Of a DNA stretch of 64,000 nt, positions 7,259 to 16,061 are shown in pieces. The first letter of the stretch is position 1, and the number at the start of each line of letters is the position of its first letter. A program made the translations under genes and the position numbers. This stretch comes from a virus, in the IMG/VR virus record IMGVR_UViG_3300035670_000149, positions 1 to 64,000 of that record, one strand, 5' to 3'. Below the pieces are notes generated by a model. The model had not been told where the DNA came from and ran no database searches. It saw nothing but the letters and a program-made list of their open reading frames with translations.

Positions 7259-7274
7259 CAAACCGAACAAAGGT

Positions 7275-7304
7275 ATTCTAGAGGGATTTATGGGTTTTTG
7301 TCAA
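7275..7304 (-). promoter_or_regulatory. Sigma-70-type promoter of the small-gene cluster
   Basis: TTGACA (7299-7304), 18 bp, TAGAAT (7275-7280) on the minus strand. It overlaps the 3' end of the SprT-like gene and should drive the run of small genes down to the terminator at 2704. Confidence 0.6.
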
Positions 7305-7715
7305 GTAGTACAGGTATTCCTCATAAAGAACCTCCTCCATTTGAAATGCTTGCACTTCCCATGGTTGCTCTGAATAGTCCGTCTCAGTGTGATCTATGCC
7401 CCTCCAGAGACGCTTTCCATACTTATCCCTGAGAGCACCCTTGACGTGTTGATATACATGCCAGAGTTCATGTAGGAGGGTTCTGGTGTAATGTTCGGCA
7501 GGCATTTGATTGTGCATTTCAATCTCAAATGCACGAGGACGATGATCACAATCTGTGACACCTACCCAACCGTGAACACCATCACGAAGCATCCCACGAT
7601 GATGAACAACAATGTCCAATCTGTGTCGTGGAAGATGTTTCTGAACAAACCAATTGACGATACGCTCACAACGACGCTTGCTGTAATTGTATCCAGAAGT
7701 TTCAAGACAGAGCAT
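7278..7715 (-). CDS. SprT-like zinc metallopeptidase
   Basis: 145 residues from the ATG at 7715 (MLCLETSGYNY). The motif LLHELWHVYQHVKG near residue 90 is an HExxH zinc site, and EQPWEVQAFQMEE near residue 122 supplies the downstream glutamate-containing helix seen in SprT/M78-like phage peptidases. The family binds zinc and cuts proteins, or acts at DNA-protein crosslinks. The small size suggests a stand-alone catalytic domain. The target is unknown. Confidence 0.7.
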   Translation of the reverse strand: MLCLETSGYNYSKRRCERIVNWFVQKHLPRHRLDIVVHHRGMLRDGVHGWVGVTDCDHRPRAFEIEMHNQMPAEHYTRTLLHELWHVYQHVKGALRDKYGKRLWRGIDHTETDYSEQPWEVQAFQMEEVLYEEYLYYLTKTHKSL

Positions 7716-7809
7716 AATTAAATACCACTTGAGTAAGACGTACACCCCAGTTCATCATTGCCATAAACGACACGATAAACAGCAGTCTATCAAGAGTTGT
7801 GAATCTCAT
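7702..7809 (-). CDS. Putative 35-residue membrane peptide
   Basis: MRFTTLDRLLFIVSFMAMMN followed by a short amphipathic tail; one membrane helix. Its end overlaps the SprT-like start. There is no strong ribosome site, so this is tentative. Confidence 0.35.
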   Translation of the reverse strand: MRFTTLDRLLFIVSFMAMMNWGVRLTQVVFNYALS

Positions 7810-7830
7810 AGGGTCTTTGCTTACCCTTCC

Positions 7831-7862
7831 ATTATAAAACCCCTCCAGGACGATTCTGGAGG
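7831..7862 (-). terminator. Intrinsic terminator of the first fibre gene, with adjacent -10 box
   Basis: On the minus strand CTCCAG and CTGGAG form a stem, followed by GGGG and TTTT. TATAAT (7831-7836) directly follows the T-run and could be the -10 box for the 35-residue peptide and SprT-like gene; no TTGACA is found at the matching distance. Confidence 0.65.
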
Positions 7863-7890
7863 AGTCTGTGCCACTTATTTGACTGTCACA

Positions 7891-9483
7891 TCAGATGGTG
7901 GGATAAATCGTAATTGTGTTTCCCATTCCTGAGTGATTGGTGCATTGATAGTAAAGAGTATTTGATGCATTAAATGGAACTTCAAACCTTATTGTTCCAG
8001 TTGCAGCACCGTTATTTGTAACTCCATTATCATAAGCAGCACCACCATCACTTACACGAATTTGAAATGGGTGAGCTCCACCAGAGTTGTTTACAAACTC
8101 ATACACTCTACCTCTTGCAAGATATAGAATTGGATCATTGGTCGTTTGAGTAAATCCAATTCCAGTGAAGGTATAATCAGACGTTCCATTGGCACCTAAA
8201 ACCCATCTACCATCAATAGCATTTGAAGTATCTCCATAATATGTGACAATGCCCGATGATGCAGTAATAATACCAGAAGAAACTTGAACCGTTCCTAATG
8301 TTGTAACACCAGAAACATTCAACTGATTTGTAAAGGTGGTTCCAGTAATTGTTACACCAGCACCAAGAGTTTCAAGTTTTTTATTCGTTCCAAAATATAA
8401 TTGAGCAGAACCACTTGAATCTGCAACTAATGGAAATCCAGCAGATCCATCTACATCAGACCAAATATAAGTAGAACCATATGATCTAATGTTAAGATCA
8501 GTTCCAGCATATTCTAAAAATGCTTCATTTGTGGAAGTGCTTTGATAAATTGACAGTGATGGGCGAGCAGGTGCAGTAAATATCGCAGCATTGCCAGAGG
8601 TATATGTAAATGAAGATCCCACACTTACATTTCCTGTAAATGTAGAAACACCAGAAACTACAAGACTGCTTGTTCTTATATCTGCTGTGCTTCCAACACT
8701 AATACCAGTCAGTTGAGATCCATCTCCAACAAATGATGATGCTGTTACAATACCAAGGGTGGAGTAACCACCATTAGACATTGTAGATACGCCAGCAACT
8801 TCTACTCTTTTGAATGCAGTAACATCATTGAGTACATCTAGTTCAGAAATAGTGCTGATACCGCTAACATTAATCGCTTTTGCAAAAAATGTATTTGATG
8901 TTACTGTAGTAACTCCTGCGAAAGTAGAAACTCCAGTTACACTTAACTGATTTGCAAATAAAGTAGAAGTAGATGTAGTAACTCCTGCGAAAGTAGAAAC
9001 TCCAGTTACACTTAACTGATTTGCAAATAAAGTAGAAGTAGATGTAGTAACTCCTGCGAAAGTAGAAACTCCAGTTACACTTAGATTAGTAAGGTCTGTT
9101 TGCCCAGATACTGTTGCAATTCCACTTCCTACATTTAGATTTGAAAGTGTTGATTGCCCAGTTACTGATAATGTCGCAGTTGTAGTTATGCCAGAATTAT
9201 TGATTTGACTTGAATTAACGTTTTCAGTAGTAATTCCAACGGTAATTGTTGCAATACCAGAACTGATATTAGATACAGTAAAATAATCGGCAAAATCTAT
9301 TTTTGATGCTGCCCCTTTGCTGACTCCATCATCAAGAATAGTTACACCAGAACCAACTGCCGTTACTCCAGTAATACCAGAACCCTCACCAAACAATATC
9401 GCAGCTGTAAGGATACCAGAAATATTTACATCGCCAGATACTTGTTCTGATAAAAGTTTTGCTATATTACGTGCTCTAGTCAT
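7891..9483 (-). CDS. Tail-fibre-like structural protein with GVSTF repeats
   Basis: 530 residues. The N-terminus (MTRARNIAKLLSEQVSGDVN) is followed by many short repeats of the type VSGVSTF/GVTT (residues 100-290), as in fibre shafts built of repeating beta units. Three near-identical 23-residue units lie at residues about 133-200. The C-terminus has YYQCTNHSGMGNTITIYPT, a small domain found at the end of many marine phage virion proteins. A late promoter (CATAAATA) lies 18 bp upstream and a terminator follows. Probably a tail fibre or whisker that binds the host surface. Confidence 0.75.
   Translation of the reverse strand: MTRARNIAKLLSEQVSGDVNISGILTAAILFGEGSGITGVTAVGSGVTILDDGVSKGAASKIDFADYFTVSNISSGIATITVGITTENVNSSQINNSGITTTATLSVTGQSTLSNLNVGSGIATVSGQTDLTNLSVTGVSTFAGVTTSTSTLFANQLSVTGVSTFAGVTTSTSTLFANQLSVTGVSTFAGVTTVTSNTFFAKAINVSGISTISELDVLNDVTAFKRVEVAGVSTMSNGGYSTLGIVTASSFVGDGSQLTGISVGSTADIRTSSLVVSGVSTFTGNVSVGSSFTYTSGNAAIFTAPARPSLSIYQSTSTNEAFLEYAGTDLNIRSYGSTYIWSDVDGSAGFPLVADSSGSAQLYFGTNKKLETLGAGVTITGTTFTNQLNVSGVTTLGTVQVSSGIITASSGIVTYYGDTSNAIDGRWVLGANGTSDYTFTGIGFTQTTNDPILYLARGRVYEFVNNSGGAHPFQIRVSDGGAAYDNGVTNNGAATGTIRFEVPFNASNTLYYQCTNHSGMGNTITIYPTI
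8906..9083. repeat. 69-bp in-frame tandem repeat
   Basis: Two full copies and a partial third copy (starts at 8906, 8975 and 9044) are almost identical at DNA level and encode 23-residue fibre units. The lack of silent differences points to recent duplication. Confidence 0.85.
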
Positions 9484-9500
9484 TGCACACAGTTTTTAGT

Positions 9501-9508
9501 TATTTATG
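9501..9508 (-). promoter_or_regulatory. T4-type late promoter
   Basis: Minus-strand CATAAATA followed by ACTAAAAA, the same leader as at 14282, 19929 and 51918. Drives the fibre gene starting at 9483. Confidence 0.7.
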
Positions 9509-9512
9509 TACA

Positions 9513-9983
9513 TCAAATAGTCATCAAGTCAGCACCACATGCTTGGAACAACATATAAAACTGCCACAAAACTTCCACTTCAAATTCATGGAATGTTAGA
9601 TTTTCTTTTGTAGAATCTAATCTTTGACAACTATTTTTATCTACAACGACGGTAGGAACTGTTTCATGTTTTTCTGGTGCAAACAAATACGTCTTACAAT
9701 TAACATATGCTAAACTATTTGCAATCGGAGAATCATTCCTTGTGCTGATTCCAAGAATCAAATCTGCATGTTTAGCAGCATATTCAATCCACGGAAGATG
9801 CCATGGTTGATCTTTAGATAGTGCAGAAAGATGAACAGCATCTGGAGCAAAACAGAATTTACCAAGATACCTATTCATATCACTTGCAACATGTTGGGCA
9901 ATAGCAAGATTTCCGCCATTTCCAATAATAGCAATACTGTTTGATTGGTTGACCAGTTCAATTAGATCTAAAGAAATCGTCAC
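9513..9983 (-). CDS. SIS-domain sugar isomerase (GmhA-like)
   Basis: 156 residues. IAIIGNGGNLAIAQHVASDM (residues 17-36) is the phosphosugar-binding loop of SIS domains, and the following segment KFCFAPDAVHLSALS resembles GmhA (sedoheptulose-7-phosphate isomerase), the first step to ADP/GDP-heptose. Compared with GmhA (about 190 residues) it is short, and one active-site half looks reduced. It overlaps the HAD gene by 26 bp and is the last gene of a five-gene sugar cassette. Likely converts a phosphosugar for surface glycan synthesis; substrate inferred. Confidence 0.7.
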   Translation of the reverse strand: MTISLDLIELVNQSNSIAIIGNGGNLAIAQHVASDMNRYLGKFCFAPDAVHLSALSKDQPWHLPWIEYAAKHADLILGISTRNDSPIANSLAYVNCKTYLFAPEKHETVPTVVVDKNSCQRLDSTKENLTFHEFEVEVLWQFYMLFQACGADLMTI

Positions 9984-10284
9984 TGTTTACTCCTTTATCG
10001 TCAATGTAAATGTCGCCAGAATATTTTCCAAGAATGAGTTTAGTAAACTTACATCCCCAAGTTTCTAGTTGATTATATGTGTAATTATACCACTTTTGAT
10101 GAGCATTGTGAATAGATCCATCATATTCTCCCATTCCACGAGCAGTGTAGTAGATAATTTCATGTCCTTCATCAAAGAGTTGATTTATCTTCTCAATGCG
10201 ATCATAATAAACTTTACCAGTTCCAAATCCTGGATTGTTTACATGTTCACAGATTGTTCCATCTATGTCTACGATGTATTTCAT
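9958..10284 (-). CDS. HAD-family phosphatase
   Basis: 108 residues. MKYIVDIDGTIC contains the nucleophile motif DxDGT; YYTARGMGE supplies the motif II Thr, and the segment GDIYIDDKG near the end carries the acidic motif. This is the compact form found in capsule and LPS gene clusters. In this cassette it could remove phosphate from a heptose or Kdo-8-phosphate-type intermediate (inference from neighbours). It overlaps kdsB-like by 38 bp. Confidence 0.75.
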   Translation of the reverse strand: MKYIVDIDGTICEHVNNPGFGTGKVYYDRIEKINQLFDEGHEIIYYTARGMGEYDGSIHNAHQKWYNYTYNQLETWGCKFTKLILGKYSGDIYIDDKGVNSDDFFRSN

Positions 10285-10972
10285 CTTTTACCACTTCAAT
10301 GTCAGATAAACGATCAACGGCATGTGTTCTTGTTTGAATATTAAATGGTCTTACTGGTACTTTTCCAATAAAACCTAACGTATCAAGACTAGCACAGTCT
10401 TCTACCATACGCAAGTCATACTGTCCGAATTTTGAAATCGTATCGTAGTCATAAACGTAAAGACCAGATATGCCAAAAATGTGACGATTGATCATCCATT
10501 CTTTTTCTGGATTCCTCGATAACCAAATGATACAATTGTTGTTTACAACTGCCTTTACACAATCTTCATCCGCAAGATCATTTTCATCAATATTGTAAAT
10601 TGCCTGAACCATCTGATGTTTATGATCAACTGCATATTGAATCATTGCGTCCATGGCAGTCACATTCATGCATGGTTCATCACCTTGAAGATTGACAACA
10701 TAATCTGGACGACGATCTAACATGTGAGAGCACAGATAAACTCTATGCGTACATGTAGGACATTTTTCAGTAATGATACACTTGTGCCCATAATTTGTCA
10801 CAACATCATAGATGTCCTGATCTTCAGTTGCAACAACAATCTCATCAATTTTAATACTTTCTTTTGCACGATCAATTACATGCAAAATCATCTCTTTTCC
10901 TTTGATTTTGTATAATGGTTTGCCAGGAAATCTTGATGATCCTAATCGAGCAGGAATAATACAAGTAATCAT
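10247..10972 (-). CDS. kdsB: CMP-Kdo synthetase-like cytidylyltransferase
   Basis: 241 residues. The N-terminus ITCIIPARLGSSRFPGKPL is the nucleotide-binding signature of 3-deoxy-manno-octulosonate cytidylyltransferases, and YVVNLQGDEPCMN (near residue 90) is the second conserved motif (NxQGDEP). The length matches KdsB. The enzyme activates Kdo or a related keto-sugar as the CMP-sugar for transfer. ATGA overlap with the upstream transferase-like gene. The closely related CMP-sugar synthetases for other acidic sugars cannot be excluded. Confidence 0.8.
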   Translation of the reverse strand: MITCIIPARLGSSRFPGKPLYKIKGKEMILHVIDRAKESIKIDEIVVATEDQDIYDVVTNYGHKCIITEKCPTCTHRVYLCSHMLDRRPDYVVNLQGDEPCMNVTAMDAMIQYAVDHKHQMVQAIYNIDENDLADEDCVKAVVNNNCIIWLSRNPEKEWMINRHIFGISGLYVYDYDTISKFGQYDLRMVEDCASLDTLGFIGKVPVRPFNIQTRTHAVDRLSDIEVVKDEIHRRHRWNNL

Positions 10973-11967
10973 AGTTCAGGAATCAGTTTAGCAACTTCAG
11001 GATGATACTCCATTTTATCATACATTTTACACTTCATCTCAAGTTTTTCTATCGCTTTGTCTTTATCATATAACGAAAGAGGAACTGCTTCAGGAATGAT
11101 TCTACCTGTAGAGTTTCCATAGAACCAATCATCCCACATTCTACCATGATTCTCAGTCAAACGATTTGAATAAAAGTTTAACATGTAAAGAGATTTGAGT
11201 AATTGTTCTGGTGTTTCCCTTTTGTGTGGACACAGAAACAATTTGACCATGCTGGATATAATTTCACGATCATCTACATTCTGTATCCAAAGATCTTCAA
11301 ACTTCTTGTGAATTAGTTCTAGATTGGCATAGGTATCAATCGTACTCTCTTTGTCAAAGCGATAGAAAATATCACCAGGATCGTAATAACGAACGATTGC
11401 ACCACTATAATATGCATAAAGAGTTGCTGATGTAAAGAGTGGGAAATAAAATAACTTAAACTTTCCCATTGCCACAGCAAGACCTAATTGCCATTCTTCA
11501 ATACCTGGATCATTGAAAATGCTGATAATTTTCACATTTTCCAATCCTTCATATGCAAAGGCACGATACCATTCATCCTTTTGTTCTGCAGGTGCCATTG
11601 CATAAACTGGTTCATTAGAAGTTGATACGATTTGTCTAAAGTTTTCGTAGACAACCTTATTGAAATCAATTCCAGTTGCAATATCTCCCTTTGGAAGAAA
11701 GATGCAGATACCTTTTCTTTCTTGCCTTGGAATCAGTGCATCAGCATAAACAAAAGGACTCGCACCTAGGTGAACATAATATGATGGTTTTGTGAGTTTG
11801 TTTTGTAAATACTCACTCCAGATGTAAACACTGGAGCACATGAAGTCAGCATAGAACTCTTTACGTCCCATGGTTTCTGTCTGCACCCCAGGAATAAAAT
11901 TATAATCTAAAAACTGGTCAGTTCCTGCCCAATAGTTGAGAAGTTCTTTAGTTCCAAAACGACTCAT
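10969..11967 (-). CDS. Transferase-like protein of the sugar cassette (GT-B-like?)
   Basis: 332 residues. Conserved features shared with the protein at 22310-23278: WAGT/WTGV near the N-terminus, then an ASPFVYADAL / VSPFCYGLEL segment, then a hydrophobic strand with ICIFLPKGD / IVFLPRSD, and later FYFPLFTSATLYAYYSGA followed by VRYYDPG. The last segment resembles the donor-binding part of GT-B glycosyltransferases (Ser/Thr, then helix, then small residue, then V-x-Y). Coupled to kdsB-like by an ATGA overlap, so it may use the CMP-sugar. Enzyme class is inference. Confidence 0.5.
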   Translation of the reverse strand: MSRFGTKELLNYWAGTDQFLDYNFIPGVQTETMGRKEFYADFMCSSVYIWSEYLQNKLTKPSYYVHLGASPFVYADALIPRQERKGICIFLPKGDIATGIDFNKVVYENFRQIVSTSNEPVYAMAPAEQKDEWYRAFAYEGLENVKIISIFNDPGIEEWQLGLAVAMGKFKLFYFPLFTSATLYAYYSGAIVRYYDPGDIFYRFDKESTIDTYANLELIHKKFEDLWIQNVDDREIISSMVKLFLCPHKRETPEQLLKSLYMLNFYSNRLTENHGRMWDDWFYGNSTGRIIPEAVPLSLYDKDKAIEKLEMKCKMYDKMEYHPEVAKLIPEL

Positions 11968-12323
11968 AGTTGATTATCATCAGTGTTGAATAGGTTATTC
12001 ATCTCTTCTTCTGTTAGAATATCTTTTTGATAGAGAACTTTGAGCATCTTGTGCAGTTTTCTTTCAAAGTTTCTATGAAGTTTGAGATCTTCTCCATCCC
12101 AATCTGGATTGAATCTCCACCCATCAGTTGGATTGAATTTATATTTTTTCTTGTACCAATTCTTTGGTTCTTCTACATCTTCATGAAGAACGTAGTAGTG
12201 AGGTAGATCTGGAATCATGGTATTGTCAATCCACCACTGACCCAGATCTTCATCAAATCTGATTGGGATAAAGTCTGGAAAAAGATATACGCTTTCTTCG
12301 TATTCGTTACAAAGGGTCTTCAT
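11964..12323 (-). CDS. Hypothetical protein, first gene of the sugar cassette
   Basis: 119 residues, acidic and tryptophan-rich (GQWWIDNTMIPDLPHYYVLH). ATGA overlap with the transferase-like gene. No family recognised; the context suggests a role with the transferase or its acceptor. Confidence 0.6.
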   Translation of the reverse strand: MKTLCNEYEESVYLFPDFIPIRFDEDLGQWWIDNTMIPDLPHYYVLHEDVEEPKNWYKKKYKFNPTDGWRFNPDWDGEDLKLHRNFERKLHKMLKVLYQKDILTEEEMNNLFNTDDNQL

Positions 12324-12345
12324 ATTCGCTCAAGATGATGTGATT

Positions 12346-12374
12346 ATTATAGATGAGTTTTTGAGTTATGTCAA
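12346..12374 (-). promoter_or_regulatory. Perfect consensus promoter of the sugar cassette
   Basis: TTGACA (12369-12374), 17 bp, TATAAT (12346-12351) on the minus strand. The -35 box overlaps the last codons of the upstream adhesin gene. It gives the cassette (12323 to 9513) a host-polymerase promoter, separate from the late promoters of the fibre genes. Confidence 0.8.
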
Positions 12375-13243
12375 ATTATGGTATAAGTTTCTACTGCAGA
12401 TCCTGGTGGTGCAGATGTGTCATCAACAACTACTACGTTATTTACAACAATAAGAACTTTTCCAGTAGTGCCTGGGGCGTTTGGATATGGGCTAGGATTA
12501 TTATATGTTCCACTTCCACCAGAGGGACTACCTGGAGCTCCATTTCCTGACAGATTTGTAGTTGATGTAATTGTAAAAGAACCAAATCCAGGTTGAGTTA
12601 CTGTTCCGGAATTAACATATCCTGATCCTCCACCTCCTCCTGCATCATATCCACCATTAGTGCCACCACCGCCACCACCATACCAACCACCGCCGCCGCC
12701 GCCGCCTTCGGTGGGGGATGCGCCATTCCCACCTAACCACTGACCTCCTGAACTTGCGCCTGATCCGCCGCCACCGCCGGCATTTTGAGTGGCACCACCA
12801 CCCCGTAAACCAAAATCTGGAATCTCTACTGCAGTTGTACCAGAAGGTCCACCCCCAGCACCGCCTTGTGCGCTATCATATCCATCATTTCCGCCACCGC
12901 CGGCACCGCCAGCAACTCCCAATACATAAGTTCTACCTGTAGTGCCATCTACTGGACCAACAAAAGCTGCAGAAAACCCGCCAGCTGCGCGAGACCCGCC
13001 TCCTCCAGTATAAAAATTTCTTGCTCCATCTCTAGATCCAACAATATATCCAATAACTGTTCCTGGATTAGCAGTTCCTTGTATTTGTACCCATCCGCCG
13101 CCGCCTGGCGCGCCGCCCCTGCCCGGTGTACCAAACCCACCCCAAAGATAGATTTGTATATTTTTTGGTCCGGAGGCCCCCCTTAATTTTTTTCTATTAC
13201 CAAATCCAAAAGATTGAGAAATTCTTGATACAATAGGTGCCAT
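12371..13243 (-). CDS. Glycine-rich tail adhesin
   Basis: 290 residues. From residue 35 onward there are long runs of Gly with small and aromatic residues (GGGGGGGWYGGGGGG and others), then a C-terminal beta region ending VETYTII. This is the composition of polyglycine-sandwich adhesins such as gp38-type receptor-binding proteins. It follows the fibre gene at 13243 with 1 bp overlap, like the gp37-gp38 pair in T-even phages. Likely the receptor-binding tip. Confidence 0.75.
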   Translation of the reverse strand: MAPIVSRISQSFGFGNRKKLRGASGPKNIQIYLWGGFGTPGRGGAPGGGGWVQIQGTANPGTVIGYIVGSRDGARNFYTGGGGSRAAGGFSAAFVGPVDGTTGRTYVLGVAGGAGGGGNDGYDSAQGGAGGGPSGTTAVEIPDFGLRGGGATQNAGGGGGSGASSGGQWLGGNGASPTEGGGGGGGWYGGGGGGTNGGYDAGGGGGSGYVNSGTVTQPGFGSFTITSTTNLSGNGAPGSPSGGSGTYNNPSPYPNAPGTTGKVLIVVNNVVVVDDTSAPPGSAVETYTII

Positions 13244-14262
13244 CAGAAAAATCCGCCAGAAACAATTCCAAATACTTCGTAATTAGCAGCAGAACTTGCT
13301 GAACCAATTGTATTTACTCCAACAAAATTATAAACTGTGTATCCATTGGTGGTTGTGACACCTGAAGTTGCCTCGTTTCTAGAACCTCCAGCAAACTTCA
13401 CTGCTCTTTCTACACCATTTAGTCTAACAAACGTATGACAACTGCGACCAGTTCCTGTTGTTCTTAGAATTGCAGAAACAGAAATTGAATGATTGTCAAA
13501 AGAACTATCAGTTGGAATTCCTTCAACTCTAATTACAACATCAGCAGAAGGATTATCAAAATAGATAATATTTGCAGTGGATGTATATGTGCAGACTCCA
13601 ACACTTGATGATGCTGATACTCTAACCATCTTTTCTGCGACGTTAGAGAATCTAGATTCATTCGGAATTACAACGTTAGTGATTGTAGTAACACCGGTAA
13701 TTGTAGTATTACTTAGATTTGCTTGACCACTAATTGTAGTAATTCCACCAGTAACTTGGAGACCGTTTCTAGCAGTAATCAATCCAATTGAGTCTACATT
13801 AGTTACATCATCATAAGTCAAAGTACCACCAACAGTTACATTTCCAGCAAATGTTGCTGCAACACCAGAAATATTTCCACTGAACTGTGTTGCAGTGACA
13901 ACTCCCAATGCATTGATATGTCTTGCACTTAGATCTGCAGTCAAAGAAAGATTAGAACCCGTAGCACCTGGTCCTAATCCAGTGGCACTACCAGCATTAG
14001 TTGCAGTGCCATTAAAAGTATTTGCGGTGATGATGCCAATACCAGTTCCATCAATAGAGACAGTTCCAAAATTACCTTTAGATGCCGTAATTACGCCAGA
14101 GTTTCCATCAATAGAGACAGTTCCAAAATTACCTTTAGATGCCGTAATTACGCCAGAGTTTCCATCTAGGGTTATACCAATTCCAATATCTATTGGTTGT
14201 GATGGAGATGTTCCTAGCCCAGATCCAACTGCTGCTAGATTTGTAGCTTTTGTTATTGCCAT
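13243..14262 (-). CDS. Tail-fibre-like structural protein
   Basis: 339 residues from the ATG at 14262 (MAITKATNLAAVGSGLGTSP); an ATG three codons upstream also exists. Contains two identical 19-residue units (GNFGTVSIDGNSGVITASK) and GVSTF-like repeats. The C-terminal part (residues 210-340) is a non-repetitive domain. Late promoter at 14282. The following adhesin gene overlaps by 1 bp, so the two are probably one fibre and its tip. Confidence 0.7.
   Translation of the reverse strand: MAITKATNLAAVGSGLGTSPSQPIDIGIGITLDGNSGVITASKGNFGTVSIDGNSGVITASKGNFGTVSIDGTGIGIITANTFNGTATNAGSATGLGPGATGSNLSLTADLSARHINALGVVTATQFSGNISGVAATFAGNVTVGGTLTYDDVTNVDSIGLITARNGLQVTGGITTISGQANLSNTTITGVTTITNVVIPNESRFSNVAEKMVRVSASSSVGVCTYTSTANIIYFDNPSADVVIRVEGIPTDSSFDNHSISVSAILRTTGTGRSCHTFVRLNGVERAVKFAGGSRNEATSGVTTTNGYTVYNFVGVNTIGSASSAANYEVFGIVSGGFF
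14047..14160. repeat. 57-bp in-frame tandem duplication
   Basis: Two copies of a 57-bp block, which I read as identical base for base, encode 19-residue units of the fibre protein. Confidence 0.85.
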
Positions 14263-14281
14263 TACCGACAAATTTTTTAGT

Positions 14282-14289
14282 TATTTATC
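14282..14289 (-). promoter_or_regulatory. T4-type late promoter
   Basis: Minus-strand GATAAATA followed by ACTAAAAA; 20 bp upstream of the fibre gene start at 14262. Overlaps the stop of the last oxygenase gene. Confidence 0.7.
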
Positions 14290-14911
14290 AGAGCAATAAT
14301 TCGCTTATTCCTACCATTCCTTTTGGAAATATATTGAAAGATAATGAATAACGATCTTTGTTTGATAGATTTGGTTTCACAGAATGAGAAAGACCAGAAC
14401 TGAATAATAATAGTGTTCCAGTTACAGCAGGAACAGTATAATGTGGGGTGTTATATGCATTGAATTTTGTATGTGTAAATGGGAGGGAAATTTGATGATA
14501 AGCATGGGAACATCCCATTGCACTTGCATTATGAAATACAATATCGCCGGAATTTTCTGGAGCATCAATGTAGAGAACTCCACTAAAAATAGATCCTGTA
14601 TGATTATGCATTACACAATGATGTCCATAGGAATGTCTCAATGCCCATGATCTTCCATAATCAAAAACAAGATCATCATCAATCAGATACACATCTTTAG
14701 ATAATTTATCAACGTTACCACAAATATGTTGTTTTATATTTGAAAATATTTTATGGTCTAAGATTGATTTGTTTTTTGACCAATCGCCATTACCAATATG
14801 AACTGGTTCATACTCAAGATTCTTCACATATTCAACTACTTCATTAGTAATGAGATGCTGAATATGATCAATCACCAACGGAATTGCAAAAATAGGTATA
14901 ATTTCTGTCAT
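14288..14911 (-). CDS. 2OG-Fe(II) oxygenase-like protein (TIGR02466 type)
   Basis: 207 residues. The metal-site region is VMHNHTGSIFSGVLYID (near residue 100), the second histidine is in SSGLSHSVKPN (near 172) and the 2OG-binding arginine in DRYSLSFNIFPK. This is the small oxygenase type common in marine phages and resembles the protein at 14908. It is the last of five oxygenase genes in a row. Substrate unknown; fibre protein residues or a host glycan are inferred from context. Confidence 0.7.
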   Translation of the reverse strand: MTEIIPIFAIPLVIDHIQHLITNEVVEYVKNLEYEPVHIGNGDWSKNKSILDHKIFSNIKQHICGNVDKLSKDVYLIDDDLVFDYGRSWALRHSYGHHCVMHNHTGSIFSGVLYIDAPENSGDIVFHNASAMGCSHAYHQISLPFTHTKFNAYNTPHYTVPAVTGTLLLFSSGLSHSVKPNLSNKDRYSLSFNIFPKGMVGISELLL

Positions 14912-15495
14912 GAGAACGATATATTGAAGGCTACTGAAATTCTCTCTTGATCTGATTTATTTGAGGTGACCGAATGATTTAAGTGGGATGGAAACAATAT
15001 CATTAACCCTTCTTGAGGTTCAACATAGAACCAATCATAAGCATTAGTTGATTTTTTAAACTCTTCACTATAGTTTGATAGTGTTTTGTACTGTTGAAAA
15101 CTGCAAGGAGATTCAAAAACTATATTGCCACTATTTTTTGGTACTTTTAACCATAAAACCCCAGATAAGTCACAACCTGGATGATTATGAGAATGATTAT
15201 AATTTCCCGTATCATTACAATTTAACCACATACTATTCATTTTAGCAGTGGAAAAATTATTGAAAATTTGTTTATTCGCAAAGAAACTTTCTAATTGAGT
15301 ATCTATCAAACTTTTGATTAGATTGTCTTCTTTTTGATTGTAATCATCTGTTGATTGCCACCCGCCAGCATTTGATTTTTTTACTCCAGATGATTTTGAT
15401 TTTTCTTGATGCACATATGATATTAAGTCATTTTTATGGTAAGAAAAATTTTCTAAAAAGAAAGTATGAATAATGCAAGGAAAAATTGTAATCAT
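14908..15495 (-). CDS. 2OG-Fe(II) oxygenase-like protein (TIGR02466 type)
   Basis: 195 residues. Motifs HSHNHPGCDLSGVLWLKVP, then SHLNHSVTSN and QERISVAFNISF. Relative positions agree with the preceding protein, so the two are paralogues. Its stop overlaps the next start (ATGA), and its own start overlaps the upstream gene by 1 bp, so the five oxygenases are translationally coupled. Confidence 0.7.
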   Translation of the reverse strand: MITIFPCIIHTFFLENFSYHKNDLISYVHQEKSKSSGVKKSNAGGWQSTDDYNQKEDNLIKSLIDTQLESFFANKQIFNNFSTAKMNSMWLNCNDTGNYNHSHNHPGCDLSGVLWLKVPKNSGNIVFESPCSFQQYKTLSNYSEEFKKSTNAYDWFYVEPQEGLMILFPSHLNHSVTSNKSDQERISVAFNISFS

Positions 15496-16061
15496 TATTT
15501 TTGAAGTGTAAAGACACAGACAAATCTATGTTTTCCTACAGACGGAAAAACATTCGTATGAAAATACTTACCATCAAACAGTATAACCTTTCCTGCCTTT
15601 GGAGTTATTTGTTTTAGTATATCTAAACTTTGACCTTGATCAATTGATATGAAGGTAGGACCTGTATCATAATACTTGTCAAATATAATCGTTTCTCCAT
15701 CACAATCATTCAAGTACATCAAAACAACATAATGATCATCTGTATAATCTATATGTGGTTCCGAAAATTGAGTATCATGATGAATGGTCGAATTTATACA
15801 TGCTCGTGTTACATTGGAAAAGGAAATATTATGTTTATAGCAAAAGTTTACCACAATACTATAGAAAAAGTCAAAATATACGGATTTTCTTACTTCACCA
15901 AGTTCTACTCTTGGCATCAAAGTATGACTAAAATATGGAAATTTTTCTGTAGTATATGAGTGCCGATAATAAAACGGCAAATCTGCATTTTTTAAGACAT
16001 GATAATCAATTTGCTCCAAAATTTTAGATGGTATTCCACATTCGTCTTCAATAAAAATCAT
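15495..16061 (-). CDS. 2OG-Fe(II) oxygenase
   Basis: 188 residues. HxD in EPHIDYTDDHYVVLMYLND, the distal His in DGKYFHTNVFPS and the 2OG arginine in GKHRFVCVFTL. YLND-x-x-x-GET after the HxD strand is the pattern of prolyl-hydroxylase-like oxygenases. It sits in the middle of the five-gene oxygenase block. Confidence 0.75.
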   Translation of the reverse strand: MIFIEDECGIPSKILEQIDYHVLKNADLPFYYRHSYTTEKFPYFSHTLMPRVELGEVRKSVYFDFFYSIVVNFCYKHNISFSNVTRACINSTIHHDTQFSEPHIDYTDDHYVVLMYLNDCDGETIIFDKYYDTGPTFISIDQGQSLDILKQITPKAGKVILFDGKYFHTNVFPSVGKHRFVCVFTLQK

